Positions 6,671-14,590 are shown, counted from the stretch's first letter. The stretch is 24,662 nucleotides of DNA from JAIYDJ01 sp038246975 (GCA_038246975.1 JBBRVJ010000031.1:1-24662), one strand, 5' to 3'. Made by a program: numbers and translations. Notes: generated from the sequence alone by a model not told the origin.

Positions 6671-9391
6671 ATGGAACCCCGCCTTTCGCGCTATATCTGG
6701 ACCCACACCCGCGCGCAGCAGGTGTGGATTCTGATGATCGTCGCCCTGTCGATGGTGCCGTATTTCATGGCTCTCGATTTGCCGAAACGCATCGTCAACG
6801 GCCCGATCCAGGGCGACGGGTTCGAGACGGCAGGGGCGACCCAGCGGTTCATGGATCTGTCGTTCAACCTGCCGTTCTTCGGCACCGTGCAACTGTTCCC
6901 AGGGGTCGAACTGGAACGAATGTCCACGCTGTTCGCGCTCAGCGGGATATTCCTGCTGCTGGTGGTGGTGAACGGGCTGTTCAAATTCTACATCAACACC
7001 TTCAAGGGCCGCCTTGGGGAACGCATGCTGCGCCGGGTCCGGTTCGAACTGGTCGACCGCATCCTGCGTTTCCCGCCCGATACGTTCAAGCGGCTCAAAG
7101 GCGCCGAAATCTCCAGCATGGTCAAGGACGAGGTCGAACCTCTGGGCGGCTTCACCGGCGATGCCTTCGTGGCCCCGGCCCTGCTGGGCGGTCAAGCCCT
7201 GACCGCGCTTGGATTCATCTACCTGCAGAACGTCTGGCTCGGCATGATCACCACGGCACTGGTTGCGGTGCAGTTCACCATCATCCCCCGGATGCGCCGC
7301 CGTCTGTTGGTTTTGGGGCGCGAACGGCAGTTGACGGCGCGCCAGTTGGCGGGCCGGGTCAGCGAGATTGTCGAGGGCATCGGCACGATCCACGCCTATG
7401 ACACCTCGAACATCGAACGCGCCGACATCGCTGCGCGTCTTGGCCAGATCTTCAAAATTCGCTTCGACATCTATCAATGGAAGTTTCTGGTCAAGTTCAT
7501 CAACAACTTCCTGGCTCAGGTTACGCCTTTTCTGTTCTACTCGGTCGGCGGCTATCTGGCGCTGAACGGGGAATTGGACATCGGGCAACTGGTGGCGGTG
7601 ATCGGGGCTTACAAAGACCTTCCCGGCCCGTTGAAAGACCTGATCGACTGGGATCAGAACCGGCAGGACGTGCAGATCAAGTACACGCAAGTGGTCAACC
7701 AGTTCGCCATCGACGGGCTGCTGGACCCCACGATCCAGACGGTCGCCGATACTTACGACGCCAGCGTCCTGAAGCAACCGTTGTCCGCTGTGAACCTCAG
7801 CCTGTCGGACGACAGCGGGGCTGCGGTGGTCGAACGGCTGAACCTGCGGATCATGCCGGGCGAAAAGGTGGCGGTGGTCGGCGATACCGCATCAGGGGCC
7901 GAGGCGTTTGCCGAGGCTGTCGGGCGGCTGGTCTGGCCCAAAAGCGGCAAGATCGCCGCAGGCGACGTCGATATCCTGACCTTGCCCGAGTCGATCACCG
8001 GGCGGGCGATTTCCTACACCGGCATCGAGACGTATTTCTTTTCGGGCAGTCTGCGCGACAATCTGCTGTACGGCCTCAAACACGCCCCGCTGCGGACGAC
8101 GGAACGGGACTCCAGGAATCAAAAGTTCCGCGCCTGGGAGGTCGCCGAATCGGCCAAGTCGGGCAACCCCGATTTCGACATGCACAGCGATTGGATCGAC
8201 TATGCCGCCGCCGGAGCGGACGGGCCTGAGGCGTTGTACTCCGCGCTGCGTGGTGTGCTGGATACCGTGCTGATGGGCAAAGACATCATTGACCTCGCAC
8301 TGCGGTCGACCGTGGACCCGGCCCGCTATGACGGACTGGCCCAAAGCATCGTGACCATGCGCACCGCGCTGCGCAAAGAATTGCAAAGGCGCGGGCTGAA
8401 CGACCTGATCGAACCCTTTGCGACGGGGGCCTACAACTCCGAGGCGACGGTCGGCGAAAACCTGTTGTTCGGCACGCCGGTCGGCCCCACGCTGCAAAAC
8501 GCCAACATCGGCAGGAACGAATATTTCCGGTCGGTCGTGACGCGCGATGGTCTGGCCGAAGACCTGTTCGCCATGGGCCATGAAATCGCCCAGACGGCGA
8601 TCGAACTGTTCGGCGACCTGCCGCCCGACCACCCCTTCTTTCAGCAACTGACCTTCATGACCCCGGACGACATTCCGGTCTATCAGGCCCTGCTGCAAAC
8701 CCTGCAGGCCCGGGGCTTTCCGACGGCCACGGATGAACAGCGCGAACAGATCATCCGCCTCAGCTTTGCCTATATCGAGCCGCGCCACCGCTTCGGTCTT
8801 CTGACGGACGAGCTTCGCACCAAGATCGTGACGGCCCGTCAGCGCTTCCACGAAAACTTGCCCGAAGACATGCGCGGCACCGTCGAGTTGTACGATCCCG
8901 CCCTGTACACCGCCTCGGCGAACCTGCTGGACAACGTGTTGTTCGGCAGGATCAGCCAGAAACACGCCGATGGCGGCGAAAGGGTTCAGGCGGCGGTGCG
9001 CGATTTGCTGGAATCGTCGGGGCTTTATCAGCGCGTTTTCGCGATCGGGCTGGATTTCGAGGTGGGCGCGGGCGGCAAGCGTCTGACCACAGCCCAGCGG
9101 CAAAAGCTGAACCTTGCGCGGGCCTTGTTGCGGCGGTCGGACTACTATGTGTTCAACAGGCCCTTCTCGGGTCTGGATCAGCGCACGCAGGACCAGATTT
9201 TGCGTAACAGTCTTGATCTGCTGCGGAGCGGCGACCGCGATCCCGCAATAATCTGGGTGCTGTCGACCGCCCTGCAGGCCAGGCTGTTTGATCGGGTGGT
9301 GGTGTTCAAGGACGGCGCTTTGGTGGAAGACGGTCCGCATGACGATCTTGTCGCACGGAACGGGGTGTTCAAACAGATGATGCAGGGATAG
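6671..9391 (+). CDS. ABC-exporter-like membrane protein with a degenerate, expanded ATPase domain
   Basis: A 906-residue protein with an ABC type-I exporter layout: a membrane domain (hydrophobic stretches near 19-35, 87-107, 165-205, 276-300) followed by a nucleotide-binding domain from about 370. Every ATPase motif is altered. Walker A reads GDTASGAE (404-411; the lysine and Ser/Thr are lost), the Q-loop glutamine is I452, the signature is LTTAQRQK (805-812), Walker B is YVFNRP (826-831; Asp to Asn, Glu to Arg), and the switch His aligns with T866. The [DE]N-x-L-[FY]-G element that normally occurs once after the Q-loop occurs three times (463-468, 596-601, 754-759), with roughly 290 extra residues between first and last. 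It probably cannot hydrolyse ATP, so a scaffold, regulated channel or flippase role is inferred. It follows three glycosyltransferase genes after 109 bases and precedes the cNMP-binding gene by 45. I see no strong ribosome site. Confidence 0.85.
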   Translation: MEPRLSRYIWTHTRAQQVWILMIVALSMVPYFMALDLPKRIVNGPIQGDGFETAGATQRFMDLSFNLPFFGTVQLFPGVELERMSTLFALSGIFLLLVVVNGLFKFYINTFKGRLGERMLRRVRFELVDRILRFPPDTFKRLKGAEISSMVKDEVEPLGGFTGDAFVAPALLGGQALTALGFIYLQNVWLGMITTALVAVQFTIIPRMRRRLLVLGRERQLTARQLAGRVSEIVEGIGTIHAYDTSNIERADIAARLGQIFKIRFDIYQWKFLVKFINNFLAQVTPFLFYSVGGYLALNGELDIGQLVAVIGAYKDLPGPLKDLIDWDQNRQDVQIKYTQVVNQFAIDGLLDPTIQTVADTYDASVLKQPLSAVNLSLSDDSGAAVVERLNLRIMPGEKVAVVGDTASGAEAFAEAVGRLVWPKSGKIAAGDVDILTLPESITGRAISYTGIETYFFSGSLRDNLLYGLKHAPLRTTERDSRNQKFRAWEVAESAKSGNPDFDMHSDWIDYAAAGADGPEALYSALRGVLDTVLMGKDIIDLALRSTVDPARYDGLAQSIVTMRTALRKELQRRGLNDLIEPFATGAYNSEATVGENLLFGTPVGPTLQNANIGRNEYFRSVVTRDGLAEDLFAMGHEIAQTAIELFGDLPPDHPFFQQLTFMTPDDIPVYQALLQTLQARGFPTATDEQREQIIRLSFAYIEPRHRFGLLTDELRTKIVTARQRFHENLPEDMRGTVELYDPALYTASANLLDNVLFGRISQKHADGGERVQAAVRDLLESSGLYQRVFAIGLDFEVGAGGKRLTTAQRQKLNLARALLRRSDYYVFNRPFSGLDQRTQDQILRNSLDLLRSGDRDPAIIWVLSTALQARLFDRVVVFKDGALVEDGPHDDLVARNGVFKQMMQG

Positions 9392-9436
9392 CGTAGACGA
9401 ACAATCAGGAATTCGGCTGCGGGGACGGAGGACGAC

Positions 9437-9901
9437 ATGCTTCTGAAGGACGAAGTGCAGATGCTGCGGCAAGTGCCGCTGTTCGCCCGGGTCGAACCGG
9501 CCAAGCTGAAACTGCTGGCATTTACTTCGGTGCGGGTCAGTTTTGGCGCGGGTCAGGTGCTGTTCCATCAGGGCGAACCTGGCGATGCGGCTTATGTGAT
9601 CCTGTCGGGGCAGGCAGATGTCCTGACCGACAGCGCCAGCGGCCCGATCAAGGTGGCCGAAGTTTCGCGCAACGCGATTGTCGGGGAAATCGCCATCCTG
9701 TGCGATGTCAGCCGGACGGCCACGGTACAGGCTGTGGTGCCGCTGGAAACCCTGAAGATCAGCAAGGATCAGTTCCTGAAACTACTGTCAGACTTCCCCG
9801 AAATCACCATCGAAGTGATGCGGGTGTTGGCCGCCCGTCTCAGCCAGACCACCACCGAACTGACCGCCGCGCGCAGCAGGGCGGCCCATGGCCCGCACTG
9901 A
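9437..9901 (+). CDS. Stand-alone cyclic nucleotide-binding domain protein
   Basis: A 154-residue protein made of one Crp/PKA-type cyclic nucleotide-binding domain (about 10-130) with no helix-turn-helix after it, so it is not a DNA-binding Crp. The phosphate-binding cassette is intact: GEIAIL (83-88) followed by R93-T94-A95, the arginine that binds the cyclic phosphate in cAMP/cGMP receptors. The last 25 residues are helical, then polar. GGAGG (9427-9431) five bases before the ATG is an excellent ribosome site. It lies 45 bases after the ABC-like gene on the same strand and is the last gene of that run, meeting the minus-strand phosphoesterase gene three bases later. I infer that it senses a cyclic nucleotide and acts on the neighbouring membrane protein or glycosyltransferases. 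Which nucleotide is unknown. Confidence 0.88.
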   Translation: MLLKDEVQMLRQVPLFARVEPAKLKLLAFTSVRVSFGAGQVLFHQGEPGDAAYVILSGQADVLTDSASGPIKVAEVSRNAIVGEIAILCDVSRTATVQAVVPLETLKISKDQFLKLLSDFPEITIEVMRVLAARLSQTTTELTAARSRAAHGPH

Positions 9902-9904
9902 CGG

Positions 9905-11524
9905 CTAAAACGGTTCAACATCGCCCGTGGCAAGGTCGATGGCGAAACGGTCTGACGGCAGCCGCGCCAGAAACGCCTCGAACATCCGGAACAGCCGGGC
10001 AAATGCGGTAGGCTCGCCCCCTGATGCCAACAAAAGCCGCGCTACCCGCCTGTAGGCCTGCATCCGCGCAGGCGGGATCAAGGCCACGCCAAACTCTCCG
10101 CCCGCCTGAACCCGATACCAATCCTGAACGAGGGTCAGAACGGTAATCCCGGCCAGGTCGGCCTCGCCCACCAGATCCGCCAAAGTCGATTGCATCACCA
10201 GCGGCACCATCTCGGCAGGCCATTCCCGCCGCAGATGCCGACGCACCACCAGATGTGCGGCATGTTCGGCCAGAAAAACCCCGTAGCTGTCGGCCGCGAT
10301 CAACCTTTCCGCCCCGATGTCCTTCAACGACTGCTCAAACCGATAGGCTTGCCGCACGACGTCCGGCATCGGCATGGACCCGGTGCTGATCGTCTCGACG
10401 GTGACGCGTTGATCATCCATCGTGACAGTCTTCCAGCATCCGGGAAAGGCGCCAAGCGACGGCACTCCGACATTGACGACAAACTGCCCGTCCGCGCGGT
10501 GCAGCGCGGTGTCGTTCTGATGCAAATGGCCCGAGAATGCGACCTTGATGCCGGTGTTCAGCACCGCTCGCGCCACTTCCGGCCCCGGCGCTCGCCGCAC
10601 CATCGGCACTGCGCCAAACACCGCCGCTGCGTCAACCCGCGCAGCAGGGCAGGCATCCAGCATCGGATAATGCGAAAACGTCAGCAACCGCTTGCCTTGC
10701 AAAGCCGCCCTCCGCGCCACATCCTGCATCCATGGCAGGATGAACGGCTTGTGCCGCAGCATCGCCTGCCATCCGGCATCCGTGCTGTCGGCGTAGTCGT
10801 CCTGATGCCCCCCCCGCTCTGCCAGATCGAACGGCACAAACACATTCGCGTCGATCATCAACAGCCAAAGGCCCGGCTCAGGCTCGACCAGATAGGACAG
10901 GTCCATCATCTGCCGCCCTGTCGCCCCGTCGCTGGACCGGATGGTAAACTGCCGCGCGTCCACTGCATCCGAAGCGCCAAAAGGCGTCTCCCAATGCAGG
11001 TCCCCCTCGCGACGAAAGAAGCCAAGGTCCGGCAACCGCTGCACCGCTTCGGGCGCACCCAGACAGCGCATTCCGGGCCAGACCACCACCAGCCCCGCCG
11101 CCGGATCGTGGCGGTCGGGGTCACTGGTCACGAGATCATAGCCGCCGCCCGCATTCAGAAACCGCCGCCCGCGATGCCGCCCGACATCGGCAAACACATC
11201 GTGATTGCCCGGCACCGCAAAGAACCGCAGCCCGTGGCGGGCACGATACTCGGTCAAGACGCCTCCCAGCCCTGCAAGCGCGGTCATCTGCCCGTCGTCC
11301 GAGTAGTCGCCCAGCAGAACCACCAACCCGATCCCCCGCGCCACGACCTCATCCAGCGCGTAACGCAGTGCAAAGCCGGTTTCGTTGAACGCGCGCGGGT
11401 TGCGCGCAACCTCGGCCAGCGGACGCAGCGCCACGGCTTGAGACAACCCGTAGTCCCCTGAAATATCGTGAAAATGCGCATCCGCAATCACGGCGATCCG
11501 GGCAGGGGCCAAGGCAGGGGGCAT
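9905..11524 (-). CDS. Calcineurin-like metallophosphoesterase
   Basis: A 539-residue protein with the full set of metal ligands of the calcineurin-like phosphoesterase fold: D15-A-H17, G72-D73, GNHD 106-109, H285 in FSHYP, and GHLH 332-335. These hold a two-metal centre that hydrolyses phosphomono- or diesters. The family includes the cAMP phosphodiesterase CpdA and also lipid-linked and nucleotide hydrolases, so the substrate is open. The C-terminal 170 residues (about 370-539) extend beyond the catalytic fold and have no motif I know. No signal peptide is seen. I start at the ATG at 11524, just before the first beta strand; a GTG at 11614 would add 30 unlikely residues. It is convergent with the cNMP-binding gene and divergent from the MBL-fold gene. 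Confidence 0.87.
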   Translation of the reverse strand: MPPALAPARIAVIADAHFHDISGDYGLSQAVALRPLAEVARNPRAFNETGFALRYALDEVVARGIGLVVLLGDYSDDGQMTALAGLGGVLTEYRARHGLRFFAVPGNHDVFADVGRHRGRRFLNAGGGYDLVTSDPDRHDPAAGLVVVWPGMRCLGAPEAVQRLPDLGFFRREGDLHWETPFGASDAVDARQFTIRSSDGATGRQMMDLSYLVEPEPGLWLLMIDANVFVPFDLAERGGHQDDYADSTDAGWQAMLRHKPFILPWMQDVARRAALQGKRLLTFSHYPMLDACPAARVDAAAVFGAVPMVRRAPGPEVARAVLNTGIKVAFSGHLHQNDTALHRADGQFVVNVGVPSLGAFPGCWKTVTMDDQRVTVETISTGSMPMPDVVRQAYRFEQSLKDIGAERLIAADSYGVFLAEHAAHLVVRRHLRREWPAEMVPLVMQSTLADLVGEADLAGITVLTLVQDWYRVQAGGEFGVALIPPARMQAYRRVARLLLASGGEPTAFARLFRMFEAFLARLPSDRFAIDLATGDVEPF

Positions 11525-11828
11525 CGGTGGGCAGATCCTGTGTGCAAGGCGAAGCGACGGCTCTCGCCGGGGAACAGTGACCCGCCAAACCCGGAGGTTC
11601 AACTGGACAAACACGGCGAGCGGGACGGTTCATCCTGCAGGTAGCCTTGCGAAAAGGGCACTCGCATAAACCGGGCGGTTTGCTTAGCATGGAGCGGTGG
11701 GCCAATCGGCCGCTGAAAGGATCGCCGGAACCGTCTGCATGTCGGATCGCAGAAGACATCCCATGGACAAACGTACCAACACCGGCACCACCGGAAGGCC
11801 GTGCATGCCGTTTGAACGGACGCGATAG
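11525..11828. other. 304-bp divergent intergenic region
   Basis: This gap separates the starts of the metallophosphoesterase (minus) and the MBL-fold hydrolase (plus), so it should hold both promoters. I find no convincing small gene, RNA gene or clear -35/-10 pair. Its most notable element is a perfect six-base inverted repeat near the middle, listed separately. Confidence 0.5.
11668..11681. promoter_or_regulatory. Inverted repeat AAACCG-GG-CGGTTT
   Basis: Two perfect six-base arms around a two-base centre, placed in the middle of the divergent promoter region between the phosphoesterase and MBL-fold genes. The symmetry and place fit a dimeric repressor or activator site. No known consensus was recognised, so this is a candidate only. 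Confidence 0.3.
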
Positions 11829-12659
11829 GTGGCCGGGACGGGTTTTCTGGTGCGGTTCTGGGGGGTGCGCGGCAGTTTGCCGGTGTCCGGGCCGGACTTC
11901 CACAAGTACGGCGGCAGCACAGTCTGCATCGAAATTCGTTGTGGCGACGAGGTGATGTTGTTCGATGCAGGGTCAGGCATCCTTCCAGCCGGTCGGGCGT
12001 TGAACGCCGAAGGATGTGGCAAGGTCAATTTGTTCTTTGGCCATTGCCATTACGACCACATTCTAGGTTTTCCCTACTTTCAGCCGATCTTTGACCCCCT
12101 TGCGTCCGTCAATATCTGGTCCGGGCATCTGGCGGGCAAGATGACGACGGAAGAGATGCTGCGAAGTTTCATGCGACCGCCGTGGTTTCCGGTCAATCCA
12201 GACGTGTGTCCCGCCCGGATCAACTGTCACGACTTCCAGTCAGGCGAGGTGTTGACCCCAGCCGAGGGGATCGCGGTGCGCACCGGCAGCCTGAACCATC
12301 CGGGCGGCTGCATTGGCTATCGAGTGGAATGGCAAGGGCGGTCTGTCGCGGTGATCACCGATACGGAACATACGGCCGGAGTGTTTGACCCGGTGATTAT
12401 GTCCCTGATAAAAAACACCGATCTGTTCCTGTATGACGCTTGTTACACCGATGAAGAGATGGATCGGTTCCGGGGTTTCGGCCATTCAAGCTGGCAACAC
12501 GCCGTGCTGCTGGCCAAGGCGGCGGGGGCCAAGAGGGTTGCGATGATCCATCATGCGCCGTGGCGGACCGATCAACAGTTGGACGAGATCGAAGGACTGG
12601 CCACTGCTGCCTTTCCGGGAGCCTTTGTCGCCCGCGAGGGTCAGGTGACCGAGGTTTGA
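11829..12659 (+). CDS. MBL-fold metallo-hydrolase (Lactamase_B_2/PhnP-like)
   Basis: A 276-residue metallo-beta-lactamase-fold hydrolase. It opens with RFWGVRGSLPVSGPDFHKYGG (9-29), a hallmark of the PhnP/RNase Z-like branch (COG1235), then DAGSG (46-50), the metal motif GHCHYDH with H72, H74, D76 and H77, a further ligand H157 (LNHPGG), D178 (ITDTEH), and IHHAPW (240-245). Members cleave cyclic or linear phosphodiesters, but many are uncharacterised. The start is a GTG; the ribosome site is weak (GGA about ten bases upstream). Its 3' end overlaps the convergent deacetylase gene by 19 bases. Being next to a calcineurin-type phosphoesterase and near a cNMP-binding protein, a role in turning over a cyclic nucleotide is conceivable but unproven. 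Confidence 0.87.
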   Translation: MAGTGFLVRFWGVRGSLPVSGPDFHKYGGSTVCIEIRCGDEVMLFDAGSGILPAGRALNAEGCGKVNLFFGHCHYDHILGFPYFQPIFDPLASVNIWSGHLAGKMTTEEMLRSFMRPPWFPVNPDVCPARINCHDFQSGEVLTPAEGIAVRTGSLNHPGGCIGYRVEWQGRSVAVITDTEHTAGVFDPVIMSLIKNTDLFLYDACYTDEEMDRFRGFGHSSWQHAVLLAKAAGAKRVAMIHHAPWRTDQQLDEIEGLATAAFPGAFVAREGQVTEV

Positions 12660-13399
12660 CCGGCTTTCAACAGGGCTGAGGCAACCTGCCAGCGGCAGGC
12701 GGGATGAGCCGAGGTGGCGGCCATCACGGCATCCAGAAACGCCCAAGCCGGATCATCATGCACCAGATGATGGGTCAGCAGCCCCAGCGCCCCCCCAGAT
12801 ACCGCCATCTGCCGCAGCCTAACGACCATTTCCGCCACCAAAACCGTCCCCGGTCTGCCACCGCGATTGCCGTGCCAGTCGATCAGATCGACGTGGGTGT
12901 TCAGGGTTGGCAACGGCGGGTTGGGCGGCTCTGGTCCAAAGACGGATACACCCAGAAATCCCAGAGCGGACAGGTGCGGAACAAGGCTGGCGTCCAGGCG
13001 GTTCCACGGCGGCACCAGCAGCGGGATGAAGCGGGCTTCATAAAGTTTTTGCAGCTTTATCAATCCCTTGGACAGATCACCCAACACAGCGTCCGCCGGT
13101 CGATCCAACCCGAGTTCACGCGATTTCTGGCCTTGTGGGGCGTAGTTGGTGTGGGCCCAGCCGTGGACGGCGACTTCGATCTGGCCAGCGTTTTCGAGCC
13201 TTTTGGCCAGTTCCGGCCCGGTATCGGCGGGAATCACAGCCAGAGTCATGGGTACGGTATGACGTTTACCAAGATCCAGCAGGCGGTCCAGCGCGGGGGT
13301 GGGCTGGATTGCATCATCGTCGCGCAGCCAGAAACTGGCGGTGCGGCCTGCAGTGTGCCAATGGTCAAGCTCCAGGAACAGATCGGAAAAATCTGTCAT
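12641..13399 (-). CDS. Polysaccharide deacetylase family protein (NodB fold)
   Basis: A 252-residue protein with the NodB-homology motifs: LRDDDA (25-30, supplying the base and a metal aspartate), H79-x3-H83 (HGWAH, metal ligands), VPPWN (129-133), DLIDWH (171-176) and LLTHH (207-211). Such enzymes remove N- or O-acetyl groups from sugars by a single-metal mechanism. It has no signal peptide, so the substrate is probably a cytoplasmic sugar, lipid-linked sugar or glycan intermediate. The ATG at 13399 overlaps the upstream glycosyltransferase stop as ATGA, indicating coupled translation and a joint task. Its tail overlaps the convergent MBL-fold gene by 19 bases. Confidence 0.86.
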   Translation of the reverse strand: MTDFSDLFLELDHWHTAGRTASFWLRDDDAIQPTPALDRLLDLGKRHTVPMTLAVIPADTGPELAKRLENAGQIEVAVHGWAHTNYAPQGQKSRELGLDRPADAVLGDLSKGLIKLQKLYEARFIPLLVPPWNRLDASLVPHLSALGFLGVSVFGPEPPNPPLPTLNTHVDLIDWHGNRGGRPGTVLVAEMVVRLRQMAVSGGALGLLTHHLVHDDPAWAFLDAVMAATSAHPACRWQVASALLKAGQTSVT

Positions 13400-14478
13400 C
13401 GCTGCACCATGGACAGGATTTCGGACAACCGCGTGGCGGCGGATTGCAGGGAGTGGAGGTTCAGCACCCTGTGCCGGGCCGCTTGTGCCATTCGGTCACG
13501 CAAGACTGGGTCGGTTGCAAGTTGCAGAATCGCGGCGGCATAGGCGGTTGCGTTGTCTTTCGGGGTCAGGAACCCTGTCACGCCATGGGCCACCACTTCG
13601 GGCACTCCCGCTATATCTTGTGCCACAACTGGCAAACCTGCGGCTTGTGCCTCCAGATATGCAAGCCCATATGCCTCGCCATAGCCGGGCCAGAGATAGA
13701 GACCGGCCTGCTGCAACAACACTGCGACAGTGTCGCGATCACAAAGTCCCGCCCAGTCGATGCGCGGCTGCAAACCGGCAAAAAGGGCATGTGTTTCGGT
13801 CTGCATCGCGCCGCCGCCGATCACCGTCAGGCGCCAATCCAGCGCTACAGGCAGAAGACGCAACGCATCGGACAACAAGCGGTAGCTTTCAAACTTGTCC
13901 CCGGCCCGCATCATCGCGATGGTGATGAACCGCAAACCACCCTTGCCGGCCGCCGGCGCAAAGGGGGTAGGGTCGATGAACGGGGGCAATTTGGCGACTT
14001 GGGCGGTGGGGGCGGCGGCGAGGATGCCGTTTTGGTCTCGATCGGTCAGGCAGATGTTGACGGCAGCGCGTTTCAGGCCTCTTAACACCTCGGCCTGCGT
14101 TTCGGCCCAAAGGCCAAGGTTGCGGCGGAAGGAGTACGAGGATTCGGCGGTTGTGTAGGGGATATCAAAGGCTTGTGTCAGGGTAGGGCCGATCAGGTCG
14201 GGCGATTTGTAGTAGGGGTGGTAGCAGAACCAAAGGTTGGGCGGATCGCTGCGCCATTGGGCGGCGATGCGGGCGACTTCGGCGGCAGCTATGGTTGTAA
14301 CTTCCTGATATTGCGTATAATTTTCAGAACCACCGCAATAGCTTCGCAGATCCGAGGCAAGGTCCACCTGATGCCCGCCCAGCCGAAGCGCCTGTATCAA
14401 CTGCCGCGCCATCAATCTGTCGCCCGAGGGCACGGGGTGATCGGGCGATTTCAGGGGGGCGTAGAAGGCAATCCGCAT
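13396..14478 (-). CDS. GT4-family glycosyltransferase
   Basis: A 360-residue retaining GT-B glycosyltransferase. The N-terminus MRIAFYAPLKSPDHPVPSGDR (1-21) is the acceptor-side first strand and loop. The C-terminal half has FITIAMMRAGDKFESYRLL (184-202) in place of the usual GRLxxxKG, and a clear E268-x7-E276 motif (EAYGLAYLE) followed by GLPVVAQDIAGVPEVV, which binds the nucleotide sugar. The start at 14478 is chosen because the longer reading frame upstream runs through repeats and the preceding gene; no strong ribosome site is visible. It is coupled (ATGA) to the deacetylase downstream, so the pair probably adds and then trims an acetylated sugar. It is separated from the gbcA stop by 134 bases containing an 11-bp repeat array. 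Confidence 0.88.
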   Translation of the reverse strand: MRIAFYAPLKSPDHPVPSGDRLMARQLIQALRLGGHQVDLASDLRSYCGGSENYTQYQEVTTIAAAEVARIAAQWRSDPPNLWFCYHPYYKSPDLIGPTLTQAFDIPYTTAESSYSFRRNLGLWAETQAEVLRGLKRAAVNICLTDRDQNGILAAAPTAQVAKLPPFIDPTPFAPAAGKGGLRFITIAMMRAGDKFESYRLLSDALRLLPVALDWRLTVIGGGAMQTETHALFAGLQPRIDWAGLCDRDTVAVLLQQAGLYLWPGYGEAYGLAYLEAQAAGLPVVAQDIAGVPEVVAHGVTGFLTPKDNATAYAAAILQLATDPVLRDRMAQAARHRVLNLHSLQSAATRLSEILSMVQR

Positions 14479-14526
14479 GGCGTAGGGTTGCGGGCGGGGC
14501 AAGGGGCTGTCAAGCCGGATCGGGGC

Positions 14527-14570
14527 GTCGGACAAATGTCGGATAAACGTCGGACATCCGTCGGGGATGC
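14527..14570. repeat. Four tandem 11-bp repeats upstream of the minus-strand glycosyltransferase
   Basis: Units start at 14527, 14538, 14549 and 14560: GTCGGACAAAT, GTCGGATAAAC, GTCGGACATCC, GTCGGGGATGC. The core GTCGG is kept in all four and GTCGGAYA in three. The array lies 49 bases upstream of the glycosyltransferase ATG at 14478, so it may be part of its promoter or leader. The unit length matches the unrelated-looking array at 688-731. No reading frame explains the 11-base period. Confidence 0.75.
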
Positions 14571-14590
14571 GCCGGGCCTCTGTCGGAGGG

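Noticed and set aside
7892..9568. A 558-codon open frame on the minus strand, and similar long antisense frames at 2869-4194, 4160-5437, 5077-6588 and 6467-7777
   Set aside because: They lie opposite well-supported genes, show arginine/glutamine/histidine-rich shadow composition typical of high-GC antisense frames, and have no recognisable motifs.
10190..11461. A 423-codon plus-strand frame opposite the metallophosphoesterase
   Set aside because: The minus strand carries all calcineurin-fold metal ligands; the plus frame is rich in His/Arg/Gln without motifs.
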